DNA from: Flavobacterium sp. ALJ2
GTDB lineage: Bacteria; Bacteroidota; Bacteroidia; Flavobacteriales; Flavobacteriaceae
Assembly (NCBI RefSeq): GCF_015594725.1
Contig: NZ_JADNRC010000003.1
Location: forward strand, 186,001 to 250,000
Direction: 5' to 3'
DNA length: 64,000 bases
Every line of letters starts with the position of its first letter. The stretch's first letter is position 1. The notes beneath the pieces were generated by a model. The model saw only the letters and a program-made list of their open reading frames with translations, had not been told where the DNA came from and made no database searches. The translations under genes were made by a program, and so were the position numbers. Shown here in pieces: positions 52,075 through 62,257 of the stretch.

Positions 52075-54414
52075 ATGAAATCATCAAAAATAATCATCAC
52101 GGCAATTTTTATAATTTATCTTGGAATAAAAGCCAATGCACAATATATAATTATTGACGATACCCGAAATCCACAAAATTTAATAGAAAAAGTATTAGTT
52201 AATAGTTCCTGTGCTACAGTATCCAACCCACAAATAACTGGTGACGAACATTCACCTGGACAAAAAAGTTTTGCTTATTTTAATGCTGGCACAAGTGATT
52301 TCCCTTTTAAAGAAGGTGTCGTACTTAGTACCTGGACCAGTAACAACTCGATTGGTCCTTTAAAAAAAGATGATCGCGGTGGTGGAAGCAGCTCCTGGTT
52401 GGGTGATTCAGATTTAGATCAGATATTAGGCATAACATCTGTAAATGCTACTGTTTTAGAATTTGATTTTAGACCATTAACAAATTTCATTAGCTTCAAT
52501 TATATTTTCGCATCTAATGAATACCAAAAAGCATATCCGTGCGAATACTCTGACGGATTTGCTTTTCTTATAAAAGAAAAAGATAGCGGTGAACCATATA
52601 AAAATTTAGCCGTATTACCAAACAGCAATCTACCAGTTTCATCTATGACTGTTCGTCCAAAAATTGATCCAATTCCAAACAATATAGGTGGTATGGATCC
52701 TGGATGTCCAGCAGCAAATGAAATTTATTTTAACGGATTTAACATCGTTGGATCCGGAGCTACGAATTACGCAGGACAAACTATTGTGATGAAATCTGAA
52801 ACCAATGTAGTTGCTGGAAAATTGTATCATATAAAATTAATAGTAGCCGATGATAGAAATTTATATTATGATTCTGCTATTTTCCTTGAAGCTGGAAGCT
52901 TTACTTCAAAATTAGACTTAGGGGAAGACCGAGAATCAACCACAAATAATCCGCTATGTTATGGAGACGAATTAGTATTAGATACAAAGTTATATTCGCC
53001 AGTAGGGTCTAATTACATCTATGAATGGTATAAAGACGGCACCAAAGACAATGCAGCAACTGAACCTACATACACCGTTAAAGAAACTGGAACCTACAAA
53101 GTAAATGTTATAATGGCTCCTTCAGCCTGTTCTGCTTCTGATGAAATAAAAATTGAATATTCCCAAGAAATTACAGCAACAAACACTACGTTATTTCAAT
53201 GTGAAATAGACCCAGCCACTACTCCTACATTTAATTTAACTAAAGCGGATCTAAAAATAAAGAACAACAACCCAGATTTAAGCATCATATATTACAAATC
53301 ATTAGCAGATGCTCAAGCTAAGTTAAATCCAATTTCCAACCCTAAAAACTATACTAAAAATTCACCTACAGAAATTATTCATGCGAGAGTAGAAAATAAA
53401 AATGGCTGTGCTAAATATGCTGAACTTCAATTAAAAATATCAAATAATACTATCCCACCACAAAATCCTATCGAAGTTTGTGATGAAGATAAAGATGGAT
53501 TATATGAATTTAATTTAAAAACTGAAGTCACTCCACAACTCACAAACGGGCTACCTCCAGGATTGCTAGTAAATTATTATCTAAACCAAAACGATGCAAT
53601 TACTGAGTCGAATCCTTTACCTAATAATTTCAAAAATACAACAGCATTTAATCAAACAATATATGCTCAAATTATTAATGGTCCAGACTGTTACGCTGTA
53701 ACTCCAATTGAATTAGCAATCAATGTATTTAACCCTCCTAATTTTGATGCTGAAACTATATTTTTATGTAAAGATGCAACAATTGATTTATCTGTCGCCA
53801 CAGGATTTGAAAGTTACAACTGGAGTACAGGATCAACCTCAAATACAATTTCTGTAAATAGCGTAGGAAATTATTCTATTACAGTATCTGATATAAATGG
53901 TTGCGAAAAAACCAAGAAATTTAATGTTGTAGCCTCAGATCTAGCTATAATTACTGGAACTAAGATTAAAGATTTTGCTGCTAATGAAAATTCAATTTTA
54001 GTAGAATATACTGGAATTGGAAATTATGAATTTTCATTAGACGGAATAAACTATCAAGACAATCCTTTATTTAAAGGCATTTCTGCTGGTATTTACAAAG
54101 CCTATGCAAGAGATAAGAATGGTTGCGGAACGACTATATCATCCGATTTTTACGTTCTTGACTACCCTAGATTCTTCACCCCTAACGGAGATGGATATAA
54201 TGACACTTGGAGAATCAAAAATCTAGACGATATGCCAGATTACACTATCTCTATTTTTGATCGTTATGGGAAGCTAATAAAACAAATGAACTCCACAAGT
54301 ACAGGATGGGATGGTAATTACACCGGTCACGAACTACCTTCAGATGATTACTGGTTTACTTTGATATTTGAAAATGGAAAAGAAGTAAAAGGACACTTCA
54401 GCTTAAAAAGATAA
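52075..54414 (+). CDS. T9SS type B-sorted surface protein with choice-of-anchor L domain
   Basis: The 779-residue protein has a signal peptide (IIITAIFIIYLGIKANAQ). The N-terminal 260 residues match the choice-of-anchor L domain (LIEKVLVNSSCATVSNPQIT, VLEFDFRPLTNFISFNYIFA, SNEYQ). Ig-like repeats with SxCY/CDEDKDG patterns follow. The C-terminal about 85 residues (FFTPNGDGYNDTWRI, then YTISIFDRYGKLIKQM and GWDGNYTG) are the gliding-motility-associated type B sorting domain. The protein is exported through the type IX system to the surface or medium. Its ligand is unknown. A short gap separates it from the ABC transporter. Confidence 0.92.
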   Translation: MKSSKIIITAIFIIYLGIKANAQYIIIDDTRNPQNLIEKVLVNSSCATVSNPQITGDEHSPGQKSFAYFNAGTSDFPFKEGVVLSTWTSNNSIGPLKKDDRGGGSSSWLGDSDLDQILGITSVNATVLEFDFRPLTNFISFNYIFASNEYQKAYPCEYSDGFAFLIKEKDSGEPYKNLAVLPNSNLPVSSMTVRPKIDPIPNNIGGMDPGCPAANEIYFNGFNIVGSGATNYAGQTIVMKSETNVVAGKLYHIKLIVADDRNLYYDSAIFLEAGSFTSKLDLGEDRESTTNNPLCYGDELVLDTKLYSPVGSNYIYEWYKDGTKDNAATEPTYTVKETGTYKVNVIMAPSACSASDEIKIEYSQEITATNTTLFQCEIDPATTPTFNLTKADLKIKNNNPDLSIIYYKSLADAQAKLNPISNPKNYTKNSPTEIIHARVENKNGCAKYAELQLKISNNTIPPQNPIEVCDEDKDGLYEFNLKTEVTPQLTNGLPPGLLVNYYLNQNDAITESNPLPNNFKNTTAFNQTIYAQIINGPDCYAVTPIELAINVFNPPNFDAETIFLCKDATIDLSVATGFESYNWSTGSTSNTISVNSVGNYSITVSDINGCEKTKKFNVVASDLAIITGTKIKDFAANENSILVEYTGIGNYEFSLDGINYQDNPLFKGISAGIYKAYARDKNGCGTTISSDFYVLDYPRFFTPNGDGYNDTWRIKNLDDMPDYTISIFDRYGKLIKQMNSTSTGWDGNYTGHELPSDDYWFTLIFENGKEVKGHFSLKR

Positions 54415-54503
54415 TCTATCTACAAAAAGTCATTAAACATTCTGAAACTTGTCTTTAGTTTCAAAATACATAAAACAATAATTATCTAAAAATTACGAGC
54501 ATA

Positions 54504-54536
54504 AAAAAAGCCACTCACAATGTGAATGGCTTTTTT
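54504..54536 (-). terminator. Terminator of typA (also usable in the other direction)
   Basis: Arms 54504-54519 and 54521-54536 (AAAAAAGCCACTCACA and TGTGAATGGCTTTTTT) match except for one position. On the minus strand that position is a G-U pair, so the hairpin fits typA best. Confidence 0.88.
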
Positions 54537-54553
54537 AGTACTATATATTCTGA

Positions 54554-56350
54554 TTAGATTTTAAATCTTTTTCTATCAGTCTCTGTCAAATAGATTTTTC
54601 TCAAACGAATAGATTTTGGAGTTACCTCTACATATTCATCTTTTTGAATGTACTCTAACGCTTCCTCTAATGAGAAAATAATTGGAGGGATGATTCTTGC
54701 TTTTTCATCATTTCCAGATGAACGAACGTTAGATTGTTTTTTCTCTTTAGTTACGTTTACACACATATCGTCAGCACGAGAGTTTTCTCCAATTACCTGA
54801 CCTTCGTAAATTTCAGCATTTGGTTCAACAAAAAACTTACCACGATCTTGTAATTTATCGATAGAGTAAGGAATAGCTTTTCCTTTTTCCATAGATATCA
54901 ATGAACCTTTGTTACGTCCAGAAATTTCTCCTTTGTAAGGCTCATATCCTATAAAACGGTGAGCCATAATAGCTTCACCAGCAGTAGCAGTAAGCAATTG
55001 ATTTCTTAAACCAATAATTCCACGTGATGGAATATTGAATTTTATAATCATACGCTCACCCTTAGTCTCCATACTCAACATTTCACCTTTACGAACTGTT
55101 ACGAACTCAACTGCTCTACCTGAAAGATTTTCTGGTAAATCGATTGTTAATTCTTCAATTGGCTCACATTTTTTACCATCAATTTCTTTGATAATAACTT
55201 GTGGTTGTCCGATTTGTAACTCATATCCTTCTCTTCTCATTGTTTCAATAAGAACAGATAAGTGAAGTACTCCACGACCAAAAACCATGAATTTATCAGC
55301 AGAATCAGTTTCACCTAACTTCATTGCTAAGTTTTTCTCTAATTCTTTTGTCAATCTTTCTCTAATATGACGAGAAGTTACAAATTTACCCTCTTTACCA
55401 AAGAAAGGAGAGTCATTAATTGTAAACAACATACTCATAGTAGGCTCATCGATATCAATTGTTTTTAAAGCTTCTGGATTTTCAAAATCAGCGATAGTAT
55501 CTCCAATTTCAAATCCTTCTACTCCAATAATCGCACAGATATCACCTGCAATAACTTCTTCTACTTTTTTACGACCAAGTCCTTCAAAAGTATGTAATTC
55601 TTTAATTCTTGTTTTTATAACTTTACCATCTCTTTTTACCAAAGAAATTGCCATACCTTCTTTTAAAATTCCTCTTTCAAGACGACCAATAGCGATACGA
55701 CCTGTAAATGCTGAGAAATCTAAAGATGTAATCAACATTTGTGGAGTTCCTTCAGAAACTTTTGGAGCAGGAACATTAGCAATTACCATATCTAGTAAAG
55801 GCTCTATGTTTTCTGTTTGATTTCTGAAATCATCAGACATCCAGTTGTTTTTAGCTGATCCATAAACAGTTGGAAAATCCAATTGCTCTTCTGAAGCACC
55901 TAATTCAAACATTAAGTCAAAAACTTTTTCATGTACTTCTTCTGGAGTACAATTTTCTTTATCAACTTTATTTATAACTACGCATGGCTTAAGACCTAAG
56001 TCAATTGCCTTTTGCAATACAAAACGAGTTTGTGGCATTGGTCCTTCAAAAGCATCTACTAGCAAACATACACCATCGGCCATGTTTAGTACACGTTCTA
56101 CTTCACCACCAAAATCGGCGTGACCAGGAGTATCAATAATATTGATTTTAGTTCCTTTATATTGAACCGAAACGTTCTTAGAAGTAATAGTAATACCCCT
56201 CTCACGCTCTAAATCATTATTATCAAGAATTAAATCACCTGTGTTTTCGTTGTCACGAAATAACTGACAGTGATACATAATTTTATCAACCAAAGTGGTT
56301 TTACCGTGATCGACGTGGGCAATAATTGCAATATTTCTAATAGATTCCAT
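54554..56350 (-). CDS. typA: Translational GTPase TypA/BipA
   Basis: The 598-residue GTPase shows G1 [13 protein letters not shown], switch [13 protein letters not shown]3 [13 protein letters not shown]4 NKVDKENC and G5 GSAKNNW, then EF-G-like domains II, III and V and the TypA-specific C-terminal domain ([14 protein letters not shown]). It binds ribosomes and supports 50S assembly and stress or cold growth. Length is normal. A Bacteroidota promoter (TACCTTTG) lies just upstream. Confidence 0.96.
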   Translation of the reverse strand: MESIRNIAIIAHVDHGKTTLVDKIMYHCQLFRDNENTGDLILDNNDLERERGITITSKNVSVQYKGTKINIIDTPGHADFGGEVERVLNMADGVCLLVDAFEGPMPQTRFVLQKAIDLGLKPCVVINKVDKENCTPEEVHEKVFDLMFELGASEEQLDFPTVYGSAKNNWMSDDFRNQTENIEPLLDMVIANVPAPKVSEGTPQMLITSLDFSAFTGRIAIGRLERGILKEGMAISLVKRDGKVIKTRIKELHTFEGLGRKKVEEVIAGDICAIIGVEGFEIGDTIADFENPEALKTIDIDEPTMSMLFTINDSPFFGKEGKFVTSRHIRERLTKELEKNLAMKLGETDSADKFMVFGRGVLHLSVLIETMRREGYELQIGQPQVIIKEIDGKKCEPIEELTIDLPENLSGRAVEFVTVRKGEMLSMETKGERMIIKFNIPSRGIIGLRNQLLTATAGEAIMAHRFIGYEPYKGEISGRNKGSLISMEKGKAIPYSIDKLQDRGKFFVEPNAEIYEGQVIGENSRADDMCVNVTKEKKQSNVRSSGNDEKARIIPPIIFSLEEALEYIQKDEYVEVTPKSIRLRKIYLTETDRKRFKI

Positions 56351-56369
56351 CTGAGATTTTTAATGGGTG

Positions 56370-56377
56370 CAAAGGTA
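56370..56377 (-). promoter_or_regulatory. -7 box of typA
   Basis: On the minus strand TACCTTTG is a perfect TAnnTTTG match, 19 bases before the typA ATG. Confidence 0.65.
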
Positions 56378-56510
56378 CACTTTTTTTTAATATAAAAACT
56401 ATTTAGGGAATAGTTTACATATTCTTAACTGATTACGTACGAAAACTAGCTTTATTTCAAAGCTTTCAAATATCTTATAATTGATGTTTAATAATTTGGT
56501 AATTATTAAT

Positions 56511-56518
56511 TATATTTG
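56511..56518 (+). promoter_or_regulatory. -7 box abutting the start codon of the PAS kinase gene
   Basis: TATATTTG ends four bases before the ATG at 56523, so transcription would start at or next to the start codon. A -33 TTG at a normal distance was not found. Confidence 0.4.
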
Positions 56519-56522
56519 AGTA

Positions 56523-58235
56523 ATGAAAAACAAAACCAATCAAATTACATTAATTTACTTTGTCATTTCTCTATTTCTGGCAATCATTTGCCACAAATAC
56601 CTGCTTAACAACATCTCAAATACTCAATACTACTATTTCAGTTTTATAAAAGACCTTATTTTCATTATTTTAACAGGGCTACTCTACAGATACATACTAT
56701 CAAAAAACGACGCCAGAAACATCACTGTATTCGAAAAACTAAAAAAATCGAACGATGAAATTAAAGAATCGAACGAGAAATACAACATAGTTGCAAAAGC
56801 AACCAGTGACACAATTTGGGACTGGAAAATTCAAGAAGACAACATTACTTGGAACAAAGGAATCGAAAATGTTTTCGGATACAAACAAGAAGACGTTGGC
56901 GACAGCTCGAGATGGTGGTTTGAAAAAATCCATCCTGAAGATAGCATCAGAATGTCAGTAAAACTATATTCATTTATAGAACAAAAAACAGAAAAATGGC
57001 AAGATCAATATCGCTTTAGATGTGCTGACACTACTTATAAATACATTCTTCACCGTAGCTTTCTCTTAAAAGATGAAAACGGAAGAGCTATAAGAATGAT
57101 TGGTGCCATACAAGATATTACCAAACAAAAAGAAGAAGAGCAACGATTAAAACTACTTGAAACCGTAATTACTCAATCACGAGACTCCATCCTAATTACT
57201 GAAGCCGACTCACATGATGGTAAAATTCCTAAAATCGTATACGTGAATCCATCATTTTCAAAAATGTCTGGATATCAATCTGAAGAGATAGTAGGCAAAT
57301 CACCTAACATCTTTAAAGGACCAAAATCCGACTCTAGCGAACTTCGAAAACTAATAAAAGCTATAAAAAACAAAGAAGAGTGTTCAATAGAAACCATTAG
57401 CTACACCAAAAATAAAGAGGAATATTGGGTTCGCTATTCAATGATTCCTATTTTTAATTCCGAAAACGAGGTTTCTCACTGGATATCGATACAAAGAGAC
57501 ATAACCGAAGAGAAAAAACTAGAAAAAGAAAAAGAGCATCTTATTAGAGAATTAACTCAAAACAACAAAGACTTAAAACAATTCTCCTACATAACCTCTC
57601 ACAACCTTAGATCACCTTTATCAAACCTAACAGGATTATTAAATCTCATAGAAGACATTCCGATAGAAAATGAAGAACTAAAAGAAATATTAAACGGATT
57701 CAATAAGTCAACTCACCTACTAAACGAAACTATTAATGATTTAATAAAAGTTATCATAATTAAAGACAACCCATCAATACAAAAAGAAGAAGTTTTACTA
57801 AACGAAGTTTTCGAGAATATATTCAATCAGTTAAGCTTTCAAATTGAATTACATAAACCAATAATAAAAATAAATTTAGAAAAAGTAACAATATTAAACA
57901 TCAACAAAGCCTACCTAGAAAGCATATTATTAAATCTATTAACCAATTCTATTAAATACAGATCTAAAGACCGTAAATTAAAAATCACCATTTCAGCCAA
58001 TCAAAGTGAAGATACCACAATACTAACCTTTAAAGACAACGGAATCGGAATTGACCTTGAAAGGAACAGAGATAAAGTCTTCGGACTTTACCAAAGATTC
58101 CACAATTACCCTGACAGCAAAGGTCTTGGATTATATCTAGTAAAATCTCAAGTAGAAACAATGGGAGGAACAATCAGTATAGACAGCGAGGTTAACAAAG
58201 GAACATCATTTACTCTAATATTTAAAAACAAATAA
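56523..58235 (+). CDS. Membrane-anchored PAS-domain sensor histidine kinase
   Basis: The 570-residue protein has two N-terminal membrane helices (about 8-25 and 38-57). Two PAS domains follow: residues about 85-210 (WDWKIQEDNITWNKGIENVF with a PAC segment YRFRCADTTYKYILHR) and about 220-335 (RDSILITEADS, YVNPSFSKMSGYQSEEIVGK). The kinase core has the phospho-histidine box ITSHNLRSPLSNLTGLL, N box NLLTNSIKYRS, G1 DNGIGID and G2 GLGLYLVKSQVE. It forms a pair with the response regulator encoded one base later. The ligand is unknown; PAS may sense redox or small molecules. Confidence 0.92.
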   Translation: MKNKTNQITLIYFVISLFLAIICHKYLLNNISNTQYYYFSFIKDLIFIILTGLLYRYILSKNDARNITVFEKLKKSNDEIKESNEKYNIVAKATSDTIWDWKIQEDNITWNKGIENVFGYKQEDVGDSSRWWFEKIHPEDSIRMSVKLYSFIEQKTEKWQDQYRFRCADTTYKYILHRSFLLKDENGRAIRMIGAIQDITKQKEEEQRLKLLETVITQSRDSILITEADSHDGKIPKIVYVNPSFSKMSGYQSEEIVGKSPNIFKGPKSDSSELRKLIKAIKNKEECSIETISYTKNKEEYWVRYSMIPIFNSENEVSHWISIQRDITEEKKLEKEKEHLIRELTQNNKDLKQFSYITSHNLRSPLSNLTGLLNLIEDIPIENEELKEILNGFNKSTHLLNETINDLIKVIIIKDNPSIQKEEVLLNEVFENIFNQLSFQIELHKPIIKINLEKVTILNINKAYLESILLNLLTNSIKYRSKDRKLKITISANQSEDTTILTFKDNGIGIDLERNRDKVFGLYQRFHNYPDSKGLGLYLVKSQVETMGGTISIDSEVNKGTSFTLIFKNK

Positions 58236-58236
58236 A

Positions 58237-58653
58237 ATGTTTGATCAAATTTTATGCATAGACGACGACCCCATAGCACTAATGTTATGTAAAAAAGTAA
58301 TCACAAAAGCTGAGTTTTCTAAAGAAATAATAACTGCACAAAACGGAGAAGAAGCTTTACTATACTTCAACTCCCTTAAATATAACACTAAACCCACAGA
58401 TCTTAACAATAAAAAACCACGACTTATCTTCTTAGACTTAAACATGCCCGTAATGGGTGGCTGGGAATTCTTAGATCACTTCTCTACATCTAACTACTCC
58501 GATTTCAACACTACTAACATAATCATATTATCCTCTACAATTGACCCAGAAGACTTAGAAAAGGCAAAAAACTACCCAATGATACTTGACTTCCTCTCAA
58601 AACCAATCACTCTACAAATGCTTGAATACATAAAAAACAAAATGAGTATTTAA
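58237..58653 (+). CDS. Single-domain CheY-like response regulator
   Basis: The 138-residue protein is a receiver domain alone. It has acidic cluster IDDDPIAL, phospho-acceptor Asp in LIFLDLNMPVMGGWEFLD, threonine/serine switch IILSST and the conserved lysine in FLSKPIT. With no output domain it probably acts through protein-protein contact or phosphorelay. It starts one base after the kinase stop codon. A long variable insertion (KYNTKPTDLNNKKPR) precedes the Asp strand, as in Rcp1-type regulators. Confidence 0.92.
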   Translation: MFDQILCIDDDPIALMLCKKVITKAEFSKEIITAQNGEEALLYFNSLKYNTKPTDLNNKKPRLIFLDLNMPVMGGWEFLDHFSTSNYSDFNTTNIIILSSTIDPEDLEKAKNYPMILDFLSKPITLQMLEYIKNKMSI

Positions 58654-58656
58654 CAT

Positions 58657-58704
58657 AAAAAACTCCTTGAATAATTAAAAGTAATTACCTAAGGAGTTTT
58701 TTTT
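58657..58704 (+). terminator. Terminator of the kinase-regulator operon
   Basis: AAAAAACTCCTT (58657-58668) pairs perfectly with AAGGAGTTTTTT (58691-58702). An inner TAATTA/TAATTA dyad lies in the loop. Confidence 0.88.
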
Positions 58705-58710
58705 AAGCAT

Positions 58711-58742
58711 AAAAAAAAAGCCCTCTAAAAGAGAACTTTTTA
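58711..58742 (-). terminator. Terminator of rpsT
   Basis: On the minus strand AAAAAGTTCTCT pairs with AGAGGGCTTTTT, with two G-U pairs, and a T-run follows. Confidence 0.7.
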
Positions 58743-58766
58743 ATATATTTTAAGCAAATTGTATGA

Positions 58767-59018
58767 TTACAATTTAGCTACATGTTTCGTTAATTTAGAT
58801 TTTAAATTAGACGCTTTGTTATCATGAATGATATTGTTTTTCGCTAATTTATCAATCATAGAAATTACAGTTGATAATTTTGAAGTAGCATCTTGTTTAT
58901 CAATAGCTATTCTTAATGCTTTAATAGCATTACGAGTAGTTTTGTGCTGATATCTGTTAAGAACTCTTCTTTTTTCGTTACTTCTGATTCTTTTTAATGC
59001 TGACTTATGATTTGCCAT
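58767..59018 (-). CDS. rpsT: 30S ribosomal protein S20
   Basis: The 83-residue basic protein starts MANHKSALKRIRSNEKRRVL and ends IHDNKASNLKSKLTKHVAKL, the S20 signature. It binds the 5' domain of 16S rRNA. Three tRNA-Glu genes lie just upstream on the same strand, perhaps sharing a transcript, although each could have its own promoter. Confidence 0.97.
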   Translation of the reverse strand: MANHKSALKRIRSNEKRRVLNRYQHKTTRNAIKALRIAIDKQDATSKLSTVISMIDKLAKNNIIHDNKASNLKSKLTKHVAKL

Positions 59019-59170
59019 TTTTTTTTAATTTTAGATGTAATAATTATAAATACTAGTTAAAAAAGAAAAGCCTCCCACAATTGTAAAACAATCACTTTAG
59101 CTTTAACTAATAAAACAAAAACCGAGACACCAGTTTCTATTTTACAAAACTTATTCACAACTAATTTTAG

Positions 59171-59242
59171 TAGTCCGTAAGGGAATCGAACCCCTGTTAC
59201 CAGGACGAAATCCTGAAGTCCTAACCCCTAGACGAACGGACC
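59171..59242 (-). tRNA. tRNA-Glu (anticodon UUC), divergent copy
   Basis: The 72-base minus-strand gene folds into a cloverleaf. Acceptor GGTCCGT pairs with ACGGACT (end pair G-U), and the discriminator is A. The anticodon arm TCAGG-ATTTCGT-CCTGG has anticodon TTC. The T arm is AGGGG-TTCGATT-CCCTT. G at position 37 and A32 differ from the other two copies. CCA is not encoded. Confidence 0.88.
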
Positions 59243-59284
59243 AGAATCTTCTAAGTTTTTTCAATTTAATAAAAATTGAATTTG

Positions 59285-59356
59285 TAGCCCGTAGCGGAAT
59301 CGAACCGCTCTTACATGGATGAAAACCATGCGTCCTAACCGATAGACGAACGGGCC
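59285..59356 (-). tRNA. tRNA-Glu (anticodon UUC)
   Basis: The 72-base gene has acceptor GGCCCGT paired to ACGGGCT, discriminator A, and anticodon arm CATGG-TTTTCAT-CCATG with TTC. It is identical in sequence to the next copy at 59405-59476. CCA is not encoded. Confidence 0.95.
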
Positions 59357-59404
59357 ATTTTATTATTCAATCTTCAAATAACTTTTAACACGCAAAAAAA
59401 GTAG

Positions 59405-59476
59405 TAGCCCGTAGCGGAATCGAACCGCTCTTACATGGATGAAAACCATGCGTCCTAACCGATAGACGAACGGGCC
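59405..59476 (-). tRNA. tRNA-Glu (anticodon UUC), identical copy
   Basis: Its sequence is identical to the gene at 59285-59356 over all 72 bases. The three tRNA genes are 42-48 bases apart and read in the same direction, suggesting one precursor transcript. Confidence 0.95.
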
Positions 59477-59552
59477 TGCTTCCCTAATGCGGATGCAAAG
59501 ATACACCTATTTTTTAGTTGCACAATAGCTAAAGCAAAAAAAAGCAAAAAAA

Positions 59553-61031
59553 TTAATATGCCTTCGCAAAAAGCACTCTTCTAGTAGAAGAATTACCAGT
59601 AAAGACACAGCTTCCCACCTCTTCTACTCCATCCAAAGGAATACATCTAATAGTTGCTTTCGTCAAGTCCTTAATCTTCTCTTCTGTAGCCGCAGTTCCA
59701 TCCCAATGTGCTGATACAAAACCACCTTTATTCTCTAAAACCTCTTTAAATTCTTCAAAATTATTTACTTCAGTAATATGCGAATTACGATAATCTAATG
59801 CTTTATTATACAAATCAACTTGAATTTGAGCCAATAAATCATTTACATAAGTAACAATTCCTTCTTTTGAAACTACCTCTTTTGTTAATGTATCTCTTCT
59901 TGCAATTTCAAAAGTTCCGTTTTCTAAATCCTTAGGGCCTACTGCAATTCTAATCGGCACTCCTTTTAATTCATACTCATTAAACTTAAATCCTGGTTTC
60001 TGTGTCGTTCTGTCATCATATTTTACAGCTATATTCAGCTTTCTCAATTGAGAAACCAATTCATTAACCACTACCGAAATTTCAGTCAACTGCTCATCTG
60101 TTTTATGAATAGGAACAATCACCACTTGTATAGGAGCCAAATTTGGAGGCAGAACCAATCCCTTATCATCAGAGTGTGTCATTACTAAAGCACCCATTAA
60201 TCGAGTAGATACTCCCCAAGAAGTTCCCCAAACATATTCTTGTTTTCCTTCTGCATTAGCAAACTTCACATCAAATGCTTTCGCAAAGTTCTGACCTAAA
60301 AAATGTGATGTTCCTGCTTGCAATGCTTTTCCATCCTGCATCAATGCTTCGATACAATATGTCTCTTCAGCACCTGCAAATCGCTCTGATTCTGTCTTAA
60401 GCCCTTTCACAACCGGAATTGCCATAAAACCCTCGGCAAACTCTGCGTACACATTCATCATTTTCTCAGACTCCTCAATCGCTTCACTTCTTGTAGCATG
60501 AGCAGTATGCCCTTCTTGCCATAAAAATTCAGCCGTTCTCAAAAATAGTCGAGTTCTCATTTCCCAACGAACAACATTTGCCCATTGATTAATTAACAAA
60601 GGTAAATCACGGTATGATTGCACCCATCCTTTATAAGTAGACCATATAATAGCTTCACTCGTTGGACGAACAATTAGCTCTTCCTCTAACTTAGCATTAG
60701 GATCTACCATTAACTTTCCAGGTTTATCTGGATCATTCTTTAATCTATAATGCGTTACAATCGCACACTCTTTTGCAAATCCTTCGGCATTTTTTTCCTC
60801 AGCCTCAAACATGCTTTTAGGAACAAATAAAGGGAAATAGGCATTTTGATGTCCTGTTTCTTTAAATTTTCGATCTAATTCAGCTTGCATTTTTTCCCAA
60901 ATAGCATATCCGTACGGCTTAATAACCATACATCCTCTAACTCCTGAATTCTCGGCTAAATCCGCTTTTACAACCAGCTCGTTATACCATTTTGAATAAT
61001 CTTCTGATCTTGTAGTAAGGTTCTTACTCAT
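59553..61031 (-). CDS. proS: Prolyl-tRNA synthetase, archaeal/eukaryotic (type 3) form
   Basis: The 492-residue class II synthetase lacks the bacterial editing insertion and has the ProS-3 layout. Motif 2 is [22 protein letters not shown]. Also visible are [11 protein letters not shown] and the motif 3 region [20 protein letters not shown]. An HGTP anticodon-binding domain ([13 protein letters not shown]) and a C-terminal zinc-type extension lacking obvious cysteine clusters follow. This form is usual in Bacteroidota. It is transcribed divergently from the lipoprotein gene. Confidence 0.96.
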   Translation of the reverse strand: MSKNLTTRSEDYSKWYNELVVKADLAENSGVRGCMVIKPYGYAIWEKMQAELDRKFKETGHQNAYFPLFVPKSMFEAEEKNAEGFAKECAIVTHYRLKNDPDKPGKLMVDPNAKLEEELIVRPTSEAIIWSTYKGWVQSYRDLPLLINQWANVVRWEMRTRLFLRTAEFLWQEGHTAHATRSEAIEESEKMMNVYAEFAEGFMAIPVVKGLKTESERFAGAEETYCIEALMQDGKALQAGTSHFLGQNFAKAFDVKFANAEGKQEYVWGTSWGVSTRLMGALVMTHSDDKGLVLPPNLAPIQVVIVPIHKTDEQLTEISVVVNELVSQLRKLNIAVKYDDRTTQKPGFKFNEYELKGVPIRIAVGPKDLENGTFEIARRDTLTKEVVSKEGIVTYVNDLLAQIQVDLYNKALDYRNSHITEVNNFEEFKEVLENKGGFVSAHWDGTAATEEKIKDLTKATIRCIPLDGVEEVGSCVFTGNSSTRRVLFAKAY

Positions 61032-61094
61032 ATTGAATAGTTTGGCACAAATTTTGTTTAACTTAATTTAACTAAATAGTTCCACAAAACTAAC

Positions 61095-61102
61095 TATTTT
61101 TG
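61095..61102 (+). promoter_or_regulatory. -7 box of the Gly/Tyr-rich lipoprotein gene
   Basis: TATTTTTG matches TAnnTTTG and lies 29 bases before ATG 61132. It argues against the in-frame TTG at 61105 as start. Confidence 0.55.
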
Positions 61103-61131
61103 TATTGTCCAACAATAAAAAACCCACAGAT

Positions 61132-62208
61132 ATGAAAACTAATATTTTTTTCCAAAAAAACACAGCGCTTTTTTCAATTACAGGTTTACTGTGTTTACTA
61201 GTGACTTCGTGTGGTTCTTATCAAAATAGCTCCTATTACGACAATGATGGAATATACGGAGCATCATCTAACAATTATACTGAAAGAGTCACAACAACTG
61301 GCACCAACAATCAATATAAAGAATATTTCAGCTCTTTACAAAACAATGACGAACCTACTGAAATCTTCACAAATGTTGATAATTACGGTTCTTACAATGA
61401 ATCTGATGACAGTATAGCAAACTCAAGCATTAGCTATGCTGGCTGGGGAAGTAATGTTCAAGATGTATCTGTAAATATATACCCTAATACTTGGGGATTA
61501 TCTTTTGGCCTAGGATTGGGCTATCCTTATTACGGAGGATATGGTTACGGATATGGCTACGGATGGAATTACCCTTATTATGGCGGCGGATTAGGATGGG
61601 GCTACCCTTCATACTATCCTTACTACGGCTACAGACCTTATTACGGATACCGTAACAACTACAACTACTCATACAATGCTGGCCGAAGAGGGGCTATGTA
61701 TGACAATGGCATCAATCGTAACAACTATTATTCTAATAGAAGCTACTCTACTAGAAATTCGGATTACTCTGTGAACAGAAGAGGCAGCACAAACAGCAAC
61801 TACACAGACAGAAGAAGTAATTCTCAAAACTCAAACTTCACTAACAGAAGAGGAAGTAGCAACACTAATTATACAGATTACAGAAGAAACGACTCTTATA
61901 ATACAACTAGTAGAAACAACGGTAATTCTAATTACACTAGGAGAGATCAATCTTCAAACAGCACTTACACACCAACACGAAGAAATCAATCATCGGGTTC
62001 ACAAAACAACACTTATACCCCAACACGTAGAGACAACAGCAACAACAACACTGCACCTACTAGATCTTACAACCCAAGCAGCTCAAACAGCGCACCTACT
62101 AGATCTTACACACCTAGTTCATCAGGTCGTTCATACGATGCCGGTGGTGGCGGAAGAACTTCTGGCGGTGGCGGTGGAGGAAGATCTTCTGGCGGAGGAA
62201 GAAGATAA
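61132..62208 (+). CDS. Low-complexity Gly/Tyr/Asn/Ser-rich lipoprotein
   Basis: I chose ATG 61132 (358 residues). The lipoprotein signal is LFSITGLLCLLVTSCGSY. An acidic, Ser/Asn-rich segment follows, then a Gly-Tyr region (residues about 125-180) of YGGYGYGYGYG type. A long Arg/Asn/Ser/Thr-rich tail has degenerate repeats of (S)NYT-RR and T-PTRR(D/N)-type. The protein ends in GGGG-RSSGGG blocks. The arginine- and glycine-rich end is RGG-like. The fold is probably disordered and the protein may sit on the cell surface or bind acidic polymers; no specific function is recognised. Confidence 0.75.
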   Translation: MKTNIFFQKNTALFSITGLLCLLVTSCGSYQNSSYYDNDGIYGASSNNYTERVTTTGTNNQYKEYFSSLQNNDEPTEIFTNVDNYGSYNESDDSIANSSISYAGWGSNVQDVSVNIYPNTWGLSFGLGLGYPYYGGYGYGYGYGWNYPYYGGGLGWGYPSYYPYYGYRPYYGYRNNYNYSYNAGRRGAMYDNGINRNNYYSNRSYSTRNSDYSVNRRGSTNSNYTDRRSNSQNSNFTNRRGSSNTNYTDYRRNDSYNTTSRNNGNSNYTRRDQSSNSTYTPTRRNQSSGSQNNTYTPTRRDNSNNNTAPTRSYNPSSSNSAPTRSYTPSSSGRSYDAGGGGRTSGGGGGGRSSGGGRR

Positions 62209-62257
62209 AACATTCCATCTTCTTTTAAATAAATTAAAACTTATCTGAACTATAATT

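Noticed and set aside
59285..59476. Direct repeat as a possible CRISPR or mobile duplication
   Set aside because: The repeated units are complete identical tRNA-Glu genes with normal cloverleaf structure.
61105..61131. TTG start of the Gly/Tyr-rich lipoprotein
   Set aside because: It overlaps the predicted transcription start and would place nine charged or polar residues before the signal peptide.
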